DNA of 64,000 nt from Photobacterium swingsii (lineage in GTDB: Bacteria; Pseudomonadota; Gammaproteobacteria; Enterobacterales; Vibrionaceae), in assembly GCF_024346715.1 (NCBI RefSeq), contig NZ_AP024852.1, positions 868,001 through 932,000 of the forward strand, given 5' to 3'. A program made the translations under genes and the position numbers. The stretch's first letter is position 1. Each line of letters begins with the position of its first letter. Below, piece by piece: positions 56,436-64,000 of the stretch. The notes beneath the pieces were generated by a model. That model had not been told where the DNA came from, searched no databases, and worked only from the letters and a program-made list of their open reading frames with translations.

Positions 56436-58118
56436 TTGAAGATTAAACGATTTTTTGCCAAAGACATGCGAACAGCATTGAGCCAAGTGAAGGAAGAACT
56501 TGGTTCAGATGCCGTGATCATGTCGAATAAAAAAGTCACTGGCGGAGTGGAGATTGTTGCCGCAGTTGACACTGACTCAGGCAATCAGCCGCCGCCACCG
56601 TCTCCAGCCCGTGATGAATTGGCGAACCGCTTAGGCCAAGCCAAGCGCAAGCTGGTTGATGATAAAGTACAGCTGAAGCAATCGGCAGGCAGCCGATTTG
56701 CGAGCATGCTGCAAAATTATCAAGACCACAACGAGCCTGCCGCTGAAAGCCACACGGAAGAAGATTCTTTGTCGGCATTATTAAAGCGTCAATCTAAGCA
56801 CAATAATGGTGGCCGCGATTACGGTTATGATCGAGATGACTCAGCATCTCGTCGTCGTGAACCACAGCAGCACGCTCGTCAACCGATGCAAAGCCGAAAT
56901 TCAGGCTCTAATACTTATGGTGGTCAAGCGAATAGTGGTCATGCCAATGGTGGTTTGGGTAAGCGCCAGCCAGCCAAGCATGCGCTAGATATTGGTGACT
57001 ATCAAAGACCGAATTCACACAGTTATGATGAAAAGCATGATTGGAACACCAATCAACGCGGCAGTGGCTACCGAGGGATGCAAGGTAGTAATACAGGATC
57101 GCGATCATCGAACACTATGGGTGAGCGAAGCAATCGCTTAGACCCAACTCGTTACGATTCAAAAGCGCCATCACGCCCTGAAGATATTGATGCGATGCGC
57201 AATGAAATGGCTTCTATACGTCGCTTACTTGAGCATCAACTGTCTGGTTTGATGTGGCAAGAAGTGGAGCGCCGTGAACCGATGCGCGCCATGATGATTA
57301 AACGCCTTGAAAAAATGGGTTTGTCACCAGAGCTGAGTGATCAGCTGGCTTGTTACATTCCAGAGGATGTACCAGCCCACGAAGCTTGGCCAGCATTGCT
57401 TGGCTTATTAGCTGATCAAATCATCACCACCGATGACTGTATTTTAGAAACGGGTGGAGTGGTCGCTTTATTAGGTCCTACAGGTGTAGGCAAAACAACA
57501 ACCATTGCAAAACTCGCCGCCCGTGCAGCGATGGACTATGGGCCAGAAGAAATTGCACTTGTTACAACGGATACTTATCGTATTGGTGCACATGAGCAAT
57601 TATCTACTTATGGTCGAATTTTAGGCTGTCCGGTAAGAGTTGCTAAAGATGCGGAAGAACTGGCCGATATACTTCATCAGTTACGCCATCGACGATTAGT
57701 TTTATTAGATACAGCAGGGATGGGACAGCGCGATATTCGTCTGTCAGAACAACTGGATACGCTCATGCAAAACAGTGGTGCTCAGATACGTAGTTTGTTG
57801 GTATTACCTTCAACTGCTCAGCGCCGAGTTTTGCATGAAACGATTGAACACTTCCGTCGTATACCGTTATCTGGTTGTGTATTAACCAAGCTTGATGAAT
57901 CATTGAGTTTGGGTGAGGTGATGTGCGTTACCATAGAAAATGCACTACCTATTGCGTATTTGGCCGATGGTCAGCGTGTACCAGAAGATATTAAAGTTGC
58001 CACTGGCAAATTTTTGGTCGCCCGAGCCAACGAACTATTAGAACAAGAAATTAGTCAGCAACCTCATTTCTGGAGTAGCGACAATTCAGAAAACCAGGCG
58101 GCGGATTTTTATGATTGA
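56436..58118 (+). CDS. flhF: Flagellar biogenesis GTPase FlhF
   Basis: 560 residues from TTG 56436; MKIKRFFAKDMRTALSQVK is the standard FlhF N-terminus, so TTG is the real start. SRP-type NG GTPase (about 255-545): Walker A GPTGVGKTTTIAKL (347-360), DTYRIGAHEQL, LLDTAGM and LTKLDESLSLG. Marks the cell pole and recruits FliF. Residues about 118-250 are a disordered stretch rich in Asn, Gly, Ser, Arg, Tyr and His, unusually rich for this family. Overlaps flhG by 8 bases. Confidence 0.95.
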   Translation: MKIKRFFAKDMRTALSQVKEELGSDAVIMSNKKVTGGVEIVAAVDTDSGNQPPPPSPARDELANRLGQAKRKLVDDKVQLKQSAGSRFASMLQNYQDHNEPAAESHTEEDSLSALLKRQSKHNNGGRDYGYDRDDSASRRREPQQHARQPMQSRNSGSNTYGGQANSGHANGGLGKRQPAKHALDIGDYQRPNSHSYDEKHDWNTNQRGSGYRGMQGSNTGSRSSNTMGERSNRLDPTRYDSKAPSRPEDIDAMRNEMASIRRLLEHQLSGLMWQEVERREPMRAMMIKRLEKMGLSPELSDQLACYIPEDVPAHEAWPALLGLLADQIITTDDCILETGGVVALLGPTGVGKTTTIAKLAARAAMDYGPEEIALVTTDTYRIGAHEQLSTYGRILGCPVRVAKDAEELADILHQLRHRRLVLLDTAGMGQRDIRLSEQLDTLMQNSGAQIRSLLVLPSTAQRRVLHETIEHFRRIPLSGCVLTKLDESLSLGEVMCVTIENALPIAYLADGQRVPEDIKVATGKFLVARANELLEQEISQQPHFWSSDNSENQAADFYD

Positions 58119-58998
58119 GAACATGATGCACGATCAAGCGAGCGGCTTACGCCGTATGACTAAACTGTCTTCAACCAAAGTTATTACTGTTACTGGTGGT
58201 AAAGGTGGAGTAGGTAAAACTAACGTCACGCTCAACATGGCAATCTCAATGGCCCGCCAAGGTAAGAGAGTCATGGTACTTGATGCCGACTTGGGGCTGG
58301 CTAACGTTGATATTATGTTAGGCTTGCGCGCAGGAAGAAACCTATCCCACGTCTTAGCTGGGCTGTGTGATCTACAAGATATTATTGTAGAAGGCCCATA
58401 CGGTGTGAAAATTATCCCTGCATCGTCTGGTACACAAAATATGGCAGAGTTAAGTCCCGCGCAGCATGCAGGGTTGATTCGCGCTTTTGGTAGTTTATCT
58501 GATGATGTTGATGTACTGCTGGTGGATACTGCCGCAGGTATATCAGACATGGTGTTGAGTTTCTCGCGTGCCGCGCAAGAAGTGCTGGTTGTCGTGTGTG
58601 ATGAACCAACATCGATTACCGATGCATACGCTCTGATTAAAATTCTTAGCCGAGAGTATGATGTTCAGCGCTTCAAAATTGTTGCCAATATGGTCCGCAG
58701 TTATCGTGAAGGCCGTGAGCTCTACGCCAAGTTAACACGAGTGACTGAACGCTTCTTAAGCGCAAATTTAGAGTTGGTTGCTTGTGTGCCACTGGACGAT
58801 AAAGTGCGTCAATCAGTGAAGCGTCAAAAAATTGTGGTTGAAGCTTACCCTAAAAGTCCTGCAGCATTAGCGTTAAGTTCGCTGGCGAACAAAGCGCTTA
58901 CTTGGCCAGTACCTACCAGTGCTGGAGGTCACCTTGAGTTCTTTGTTGAGCGGTTATTAGTGAAACCAACGCCAACAGAGGTACCTATCGGTGAATAA
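58111..58998 (+). CDS. flhG: Flagellar number regulator FlhG (FleN), MinD-like ATPase
   Basis: 295 residues. N-terminal activation peptide DQASGLRRM that stimulates FlhF GTPase, deviant Walker A GGKGGVGKT, switch motifs VLDADLGLANVD and LLVDTAAGISD, and a C-terminal amphipathic membrane helix region (HLEFFVERLLVK). Limits flagella to one per pole and restrains FlrA-type activators in related systems. Coupled by overlap to flhF and fliA. Confidence 0.96.
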   Translation: MIENMMHDQASGLRRMTKLSSTKVITVTGGKGGVGKTNVTLNMAISMARQGKRVMVLDADLGLANVDIMLGLRAGRNLSHVLAGLCDLQDIIVEGPYGVKIIPASSGTQNMAELSPAQHAGLIRAFGSLSDDVDVLLVDTAAGISDMVLSFSRAAQEVLVVVCDEPTSITDAYALIKILSREYDVQRFKIVANMVRSYREGRELYAKLTRVTERFLSANLELVACVPLDDKVRQSVKRQKIVVEAYPKSPAALALSSLANKALTWPVPTSAGGHLEFFVERLLVKPTPTEVPIGE

Positions 58999-59713
58999 AG
59001 CGTTAACCTATGGCCGTTACCAAGAGAGCCCGCAAGCGTTCGTAATGCGCTATTCGGCCTTGGTTAAGCGGATTGCACATCACTTAATGGGACGGTTACC
59101 GCCCAGTGTGCAAGTTGAAGATTTAATTCAAGCAGGCATGATTGGCCTGCTTGAAGCACAACAGAACTATGACCCGACAAAAGGGGCGAGTTTTGAAACA
59201 TTTGCTGGAATTCGTATTCGGGGCGCAATGCTTGATGACATTCGCCGTGGAGACTGGGTACCACGTTCGGTCTATAAAAATAGCCGACGTATTACTGAAG
59301 CTATCTCGGTACTTGAAAGTGAGCTAGGTCGCGACCCGAACGATCAGGAAATTGCGACACATCTCGAAATGACACTGGATCAATACTATCAAGCTTTAAA
59401 TGATGTAAATTGTGGTCGCTTGGTAGGAATAGATGATCTTGGTGTGACAGAAGATGCGATTGCCAACGAGGAATCGCTTGAGGAAAATCTTCCATTTCAA
59501 GGTGTTGTAGATGATAATTTCCGCCATTCATTGGCTGAAGCCATTAAAACCTTGCCTGAACGTGAAGCACTAGTACTGTCGCTCTATTATGATGAAGAAC
59601 TCAACTTAAAAGAGATCGGTGCTGTTATTGGGGTGAGTGAATCCCGAGTGTGTCAGATTCACAGTCAGGCCATGCAACGCTTGCGCGCTAAGCTCACTGC
59701 TTGGACTGCGTAA
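58991..59713 (+). CDS. fliA: RNA polymerase sigma-28 factor FliA
   Basis: 240 residues, GTG start inside the flhG 3' end. Region 2 VEDLIQAGMIGLLEAQQNYD, region 3 and region 4 HTH (EELNLKEIGAVIGVSESRVCQI in part). Transcribes late genes, including the flgMN (14432) and second flagellin (32102) promoters seen here; inhibited by FlgM. Confidence 0.96.
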   Translation: MNKALTYGRYQESPQAFVMRYSALVKRIAHHLMGRLPPSVQVEDLIQAGMIGLLEAQQNYDPTKGASFETFAGIRIRGAMLDDIRRGDWVPRSVYKNSRRITEAISVLESELGRDPNDQEIATHLEMTLDQYYQALNDVNCGRLVGIDDLGVTEDAIANEESLEENLPFQGVVDDNFRHSLAEAIKTLPEREALVLSLYYDEELNLKEIGAVIGVSESRVCQIHSQAMQRLRAKLTAWTA

Positions 59714-59758
59714 AAATTAGAATACTATAAAAACACTGTGACCTCAGTGGAGGCAACT

Positions 59759-60142
59759 TTGAACAAAAACATGAAAATCCTCATTGTTGATGACTTCTCA
59801 ACAATGCGCCGCATCGTTAAAAACCTTTTACGTGACTTGGGCTTTAATAACACTCAAGAGGCGGATGATGGATTGACCGCATTACCTATGCTTAAAAAAG
59901 GTGGCTTTGATTTCGTCGTAACTGACTGGAATATGCCTGGCATGCAAGGGATCGATCTTTTGAAGCACATCCGTGTTGACGATGAATTGAAGCACTTGCC
60001 TGTTTTAATGATCACAGCAGAAGCTAAACGTGAGCAGATCATTGAAGCCGCTCAAGCGGGTGTTAATGGATACATTGTTAAGCCGTTTACTGCAGCAACA
60101 CTGAAAGAAAAATTGGATAAAATTTTCGAACGTATGCAGTAA
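59759..60142 (+). CDS. cheY: Chemotaxis response regulator CheY
   Basis: 127 residues from TTG 59759. Receiver domain with [13 protein letters not shown], phosphoacceptor Asp in [23 protein letters not shown] and [15 protein letters not shown]. CheY-P binds FliM and reverses rotation. GGAGG sits 5 bases before the TTG, while the GTG at 59747 overlaps that Shine-Dalgarno and the one at 59738 has none. Homologues are often annotated from the GTG. First of cheY-cheZ-cheA-cheB. Confidence 0.94.
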   Translation: MNKNMKILIVDDFSTMRRIVKNLLRDLGFNNTQEADDGLTALPMLKKGGFDFVVTDWNMPGMQGIDLLKHIRVDDELKHLPVLMITAEAKREQIIEAAQAGVNGYIVKPFTAATLKEKLDKIFERMQ

Positions 60143-60177
60143 TGCTGTCTGTCAGACGCTAACAGGTAACCATAATA

Positions 60178-60897
60178 ATGATAACACTTGCTCAAGCTAA
60201 ACAGCTTGTCAGCCTGCTTGAAGACGGACAACAAGATCAAGCGAATCAAATCGTTTTATCTGCCGTTAATGAAAGCCGCGATCCTATGTATGACGAGGTC
60301 GGTAAACTGACTCGCCAGCTGCATGACTCGTTGCAGAATTTCCGTCTTGACCCGCGTATTTGTGATCTCGCTAAAACTGAAATTCCAGATGCGAGAGGGC
60401 GTTTATCGTATGTTATTGACCGTACTGAAGAAGCGGCAAATAAAACGATGGATGCAGTAGAGAATACGTTGCCTATTGCGGATAAATTGCACGATAACTT
60501 GCTATTAGTTCAGCCTCAGTGGAAGCGACTAATGGTAGGTAAAATTGAGCTGAACGAATTTAAAACGCTTTGTCACAATATCGATGGCTTGCTGATGCAA
60601 GTTGAGGGCGATAGCGGTGAACTTCGTAGTCAACTGACAGAAATCTTAATGGCGCAAGACTTTCAGGATCTCACCGGGCAGATAATTCGCCGTGTGATTG
60701 AACTCGTCCATGAAGTGGAAGATCAGTTAGTTGATATCCTGAAAGCCTTTGACATGGAACAAGATGACAAAGCGGAAGCCCTAACGGAAGCACCAACTAT
60801 TGCCCCAGAAGGGCCAATCATCAACAGTGAAGAACGTGTCGATGTAATGTCTTCTCAAGATGATGTTGATGATTTGCTGTCGAGCCTTGGATTTTAG
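60178..60897 (+). CDS. cheZ: CheY-P phosphatase CheZ
   Basis: 239 residues. Long helical hairpin with catalytic segment AQDFQDLTGQIIRRV (Asp and Gln of the active site) and the C-terminal CheY-tethering peptide VDDLLSSLGF. Dephosphorylates CheY-P. 35 bases after cheY and 9 before cheA. Confidence 0.95.
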   Translation: MITLAQAKQLVSLLEDGQQDQANQIVLSAVNESRDPMYDEVGKLTRQLHDSLQNFRLDPRICDLAKTEIPDARGRLSYVIDRTEEAANKTMDAVENTLPIADKLHDNLLLVQPQWKRLMVGKIELNEFKTLCHNIDGLLMQVEGDSGELRSQLTEILMAQDFQDLTGQIIRRVIELVHEVEDQLVDILKAFDMEQDDKAEALTEAPTIAPEGPIINSEERVDVMSSQDDVDDLLSSLGF

Positions 60898-60906
60898 GGG
60901 AATTAT

Positions 60907-63216
60907 ATGAGCTTTGATTTAGATGAAGATATCCTGCAGGATTTCCTTATTGAAGCAGGAGAAATCCTAGAGTTGCTTTCTGAGCAACTTGTGGAGCTAG
61001 AACGTAGTCCAGATGACGGTGAACTTCTAAACGCGATCTTTCGTGGTTTTCACACCGTAAAAGGTGGTGCCGGTTTCTTATCACTCGGTGAGCTTGTCGA
61101 TGCTTGTCACGGTGCTGAGAACATCTTTGACTTACTTCGTACAGGTAAGCGTCCCGTTACATCTGAATTGATGGATGTGATTTTAGAAGCATTAGATACC
61201 ATTAATGCCATGTTTGTCCAAGTTCAAGCGCGTGAGCCATTGGACCCTGCGGATCAAGCATTATTGGATGCGCTTCACCGTTATAGCCAGCCACCAACAG
61301 AAGCTGAGCTAAACCCGCCAGCTGTGGAAGAGGTTGCGGTACCTGTAGCGGCACCAGAGCCAGTAGCTCCTGTGGTTGAAGCTCCTATTGAAGTACCGAG
61401 CTCGACAATCCCTGATGACAGTGTGATTGCGGGTAACTCCGTTGATGACATTACGCAAGATGAATTTGACCGTCTTTTGGATGAGCTTCACGGTGTTGGT
61501 AATAGTCCATCAGCGGCATCTAGTCCTGCGCCTGTTTCTACTTCAGCGCCAGCCGCAGAAAGCATTGTTGATCAAATTCAAGCGGAAAGTGGTGACATCA
61601 CCGATGACGAATTTGAGCGTCTACTTGATGAATTGCATGGCTCAGGCAAAGCGCCTGGTGCAAATACCCCTGTAGTTGCTGCACCTGTGGTTGAAGCGCC
61701 TGTTGTCGAACCGGCTAAACCCGCTGCACCTGCACCACTTTCAGCATCGTCAAGTGATGACGATTTAATGTCAGATGATGAGTTTGAGCGCTTATTAGAT
61801 GAGCTTCATGGTGCAGGGAAAGGCCCGTCACCAGATGAGCTTGATTTTGCGACTAAACCTATTGCTGAAATGATTGCCGATGAAGCACCAGCCACTTCGG
61901 CTCCAGCTGCTCCTATTACGCCGGCACCTGCTGTTGTTGAGCCTGTCGCTCCAACACCGGCTCCGGTATCAGCGCCAGCGCCTGCCGCGAACCCTGTTGC
62001 GGAACGTAAAGCTGCTGCACCAGCAAAAGCCGCGCCTGCGAAACCACAAGCGGAAGCAACGGTTCGTGTTGATACCTCAACGCTAGATACCATCATGAAT
62101 ATGGTCGGCGAATTGGTACTAGTGCGTAACCGTTTGGTGAGCTTAGGCCTGAATAACAACGACGAAGACATGTCGAAAGCGGTTGCTAACTTAGATGTCG
62201 TAACGGCTGATCTGCAAGGCGCGGTAATGAAAACGCGTATGCAACCAATCAAGAAAGTCTTTGGTCGTTTCCCTCGCGTTGTCCGCGATTTAGCGCGTAG
62301 CTTGAACAAAGAAATCGTGCTGGAAATGCGTGGTGAAGATACCGATCTTGATAAGAACTTGGTAGAAGCACTCGCCGATCCACTTGTCCACTTAGTGCGT
62401 AACTCTGTTGACCACGGTATTGAAATGCCTGCGGTTCGTGAGAAAGAAGGCAAACCTCGTGTTGGTACTGTTCTGCTTTCTGCTTCGCAAGAAGGTGACC
62501 ATATTCTACTGACCATCGAAGATGATGGTGGCGGTATGGATCCAGATAAACTGCGTGCGATTGCGGTTGAGCGTGGTGTGATGGATGCGGATGCGGCTTC
62601 ACGTATTTCAGATAATGAAGCGTACAACTTGATCTTTGCTCCTGGCTTCTCGACTAAAAAAGAAATTTCTGACATTTCTGGTCGTGGCGTAGGCATGGAC
62701 GTGGTTAAAACGGGTATCAACCAGTTAAATGGTTCGATTTTCATCGATTCAGCACTGGGTAAAGGTACACGCATTGACATTAAAGTACCGCTAACGCTTG
62801 CGATTCTACCGACCTTGATGGTGGGTGTTGCTGAACAGCCGTTTGCATTGCCATTGGCTAGCGTGAACGAAATTTTCCACCTTGATCTGCGCAAGACCAA
62901 TGTGGTGGATGGTCAGCTAACAACGATTGTTAGGGACAAAGCGATTCCATTATTCTACCTCCAAGATTGGTTGAGTGGTGTGGGCTTGCCTAAGCGCGAG
63001 CGCGAGCATGGTCATGTTGTTATTGTACAGCTAGGGCATCAGCGTATTGGCTTTGTGGTTGATACTTTGATTGGCCAAGAAGAAGTGGTTATCAAACCGC
63101 TTGATGAGCTGCTACAAGGTACGCCAGGTATGGCGGGTGCAACGATCACAAGTGATGGTCATATTGCTCTGATTCTTGATGTGCCAAATCTACTAAAGCA
63201 TTACGCAGGCCGTTAA
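60907..63216 (+). CDS. cheA: Chemotaxis histidine kinase CheA
   Basis: 769 residues. P1 HPt domain with phospho-His H49 (FRGFHTVKGGAGF). Residues about 130-385 form a Pro/Ala-rich linker with three copies of DEF[ED]RLLDELHG (around 185, 234 and 291) and no visible globular P2 domain. P3 dimerisation (TLDTIMNMVGELVLVRNRL), P4 kinase (LVRNSVDHGIE, DDGGGMD, GRGVGMDVV) and C-terminal CheW-like P5 follow. Phosphorylates CheY, CheB and CheV. Confidence 0.96.
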   Translation: MSFDLDEDILQDFLIEAGEILELLSEQLVELERSPDDGELLNAIFRGFHTVKGGAGFLSLGELVDACHGAENIFDLLRTGKRPVTSELMDVILEALDTINAMFVQVQAREPLDPADQALLDALHRYSQPPTEAELNPPAVEEVAVPVAAPEPVAPVVEAPIEVPSSTIPDDSVIAGNSVDDITQDEFDRLLDELHGVGNSPSAASSPAPVSTSAPAAESIVDQIQAESGDITDDEFERLLDELHGSGKAPGANTPVVAAPVVEAPVVEPAKPAAPAPLSASSSDDDLMSDDEFERLLDELHGAGKGPSPDELDFATKPIAEMIADEAPATSAPAAPITPAPAVVEPVAPTPAPVSAPAPAANPVAERKAAAPAKAAPAKPQAEATVRVDTSTLDTIMNMVGELVLVRNRLVSLGLNNNDEDMSKAVANLDVVTADLQGAVMKTRMQPIKKVFGRFPRVVRDLARSLNKEIVLEMRGEDTDLDKNLVEALADPLVHLVRNSVDHGIEMPAVREKEGKPRVGTVLLSASQEGDHILLTIEDDGGGMDPDKLRAIAVERGVMDADAASRISDNEAYNLIFAPGFSTKKEISDISGRGVGMDVVKTGINQLNGSIFIDSALGKGTRIDIKVPLTLAILPTLMVGVAEQPFALPLASVNEIFHLDLRKTNVVDGQLTTIVRDKAIPLFYLQDWLSGVGLPKREREHGHVVIVQLGHQRIGFVVDTLIGQEEVVIKPLDELLQGTPGMAGATITSDGHIALILDVPNLLKHYAGR
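61444..61824 (+). repeat. Three-copy coding repeat in the CheA linker
   Basis: Encodes DITQDEFDRLLDELHGVG, DITDDEFERLLDELHGSG and LMSDDEFERLLDELHGAG at about residues 181-198, 230-247 and 287-304, spaced by about 50 residues of Pro/Ala-rich sequence. Each copy resembles the CheY-binding N-terminus of FliM (LLTQDEIDALLHG). Confidence 0.85.
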
Positions 63217-63234
63217 GAAAACAACAATAAATCA

Positions 63235-63266
63235 AAAAGGTTAGGCGCACAGGCGCCTAATCTTTT
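63235..63266 (+). terminator. Hairpin between cheA and cheB (attenuator or terminator)
   Basis: TTAGGCGC-ACAG-GCGCCTAA with flanking AAAAGG and TCTTTT extending the stem to about 14 bp. A second palindrome CCGGATATCCGG (63268-63279) follows immediately. Likely reduces cheB relative to cheA expression. Confidence 0.65.
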
Positions 63267-63300
63267 ACCGGATATCCGGAGCAACAGGACAATAGAATAG

Positions 63301-64000
63301 ATGGCAATTAAAGTATTGGTAGTGGACGACTCAAGTTTTTTCCGTCGTCGTGTGAGTGAAATCATTAACTCAGATCCACAACTGGAAGTAATTGGTAACG
63401 CGGTAAATGGTAAAGAAGCAGTCGATCTTGCAAAGCAACTTCGCCCTGACGTTATTACCATGGATATCGAAATGCCGGTGATGGACGGTATTACGGCTGT
63501 GCGTGAAATTATGAAAAGCACACCGACACCAATCTTAATGTTCTCATCACTAACTCATGATGGTGCCAAAGCAACGCTTGATGCTTTAGATGCTGGTGCG
63601 TTAGATTTTCTTCCTAAAAAGTTTGAAGACATTGCACGTAACCGTGATGAAGCTGTGAGCTTATTACAAAAACGTGTCACTGAAATTGCGCGTAAACGTG
63701 TCATGATGCGCCGCACTGCGACTCGTCCAGTTGCAGCAGCAACAACAGCACGTGAGCCAGCTGCACGTGATAGTGTTCGTCCATTAGCGGCGCGTACCAC
63801 GGCGACAGCAACTCGTACACCTGTCGCTCCTCGTCCAGCGGTGAAAGCGTCAGCAGCACGTTTTAAAGCAACAGGCAAAAAATACCAGTTAATGGCAATT
63901 GGCACCTCAACAGGTGGCCCGGTTGCACTTCAAAAGGTATTAACTAAGTTACCGGCTAATTTTCCATTGCCTATCGTCCTTGTTCAGCATATGCCTGCGA
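63301..64000 (+). CDS. cheB: Chemotaxis methylesterase/deamidase CheB (partial, C-terminus outside window)
   Basis: Open to the right edge. Receiver domain with [13 protein letters not shown] and phosphoacceptor in [14 protein letters not shown]; a basic Arg/Thr/Ala/Pro-rich linker (about residues 137-190); then the start of the methylesterase domain with the nucleophile Ser in AIGTSTGGP. Removes receptor methyl groups opposite to CheR. Start ATG 63301 has AGGA 9 bases upstream. Confidence 0.95.
   Translation, partial: MAIKVLVVDDSSFFRRRVSEIINSDPQLEVIGNAVNGKEAVDLAKQLRPDVITMDIEMPVMDGITAVREIMKSTPTPILMFSSLTHDGAKATLDALDAGALDFLPKKFEDIARNRDEAVSLLQKRVTEIARKRVMMRRTATRPVAAATTAREPAARDSVRPLAARTTATATRTPVAPRPAVKASAARFKATGKKYQLMAIGTSTGGPVALQKVLTKLPANFPLPIVLVQHMPA

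Noticed and set aside
61806..62900. 364-codon ORF antisense to cheA
   Set aside because: Serine/arginine-rich product typical of the complement of a strongly biased coding gene; no start signal or family motif.

Overview
The window is a chromosomal segment of a gamma-proteobacterium of the Vibrionaceae, most like Photobacterium or Vibrio. This is inferred from gene order (flgN-flgM-flgA / cheV-cheR-flgB..., flagellins-flaG-fliD-flaI-fliS-flrABC-fliE..., flhA-flhF-flhG-fliA-cheY-cheZ-cheA-cheB), the FlrA/FlrB/FlrC regulators typical of polar flagella, Vibrio-type CheV and a dual-domain FlgJ. No rRNA, tRNA, insertion sequence, phage or CRISPR signal was seen.

Region 1 (1-13.6 kb) is mixed housekeeping and accessory content. 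It holds a receiver-TPR response regulator (VieB-like) overlapping the 5' end of a protein with a periplasmic solute-binding domain (cut by the window edge). Next come the anaerobic focA-pflB operon with an FNR-like box, then a long AT-rich intergenic region. An M20 dipeptidase gene overlaps a YfcC/DcuC-type permease gene, followed by a large chemoreceptor. A DUF318 (ArsP/YraQ-type) permease is divergent from an ArsR-family repressor; two copies of the same 24-bp dyad lie between them.

Region 2 (13.6-64 kb) is an almost uninterrupted polar-flagellum and chemotaxis cluster. Its layout is: flgM-flgN behind a sigma-28 promoter and flgA (minus strand); cheV and cheR; flgBCDE, flgFGHIJ and flgKL, each set behind a sigma-54 -24/-12 element; a minus-strand TPR-glycosyltransferase-like gene; two flagellin genes (the first with a sigma-54 and the second with a sigma-28 promoter); flaG-fliD-flaI-fliS; flrA; flrBC (sigma-54); fliEFGHIJ; fliK-fliLMNOPQR-flhB (sigma-54 ahead of fliK); flhA (probable sigma-54); flhF-flhG-fliA; cheY-cheZ-cheA-cheB (cheB cut by the right edge). 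FlrA and sigma-54 would activate flrBC and export/basal-body genes, FlrC the hook and first flagellin genes, and FliA the late genes, with FlgM holding FliA until export. FlhF and FlhG would set pole position and number.

The least explained items are the TPR-glycosyltransferase-like protein beside the flagellins (possible flagellin modification enzyme of FlmG-like architecture), three repeats in the CheA linker that resemble the CheY-binding N-terminus of FliM, the paired ArsR-type operators, a strongly structured 5' leader on the first flagellin gene, and a disordered N/G/R/Y-rich insert in FlhF. All calls come from reading the sequence; no database search was run.
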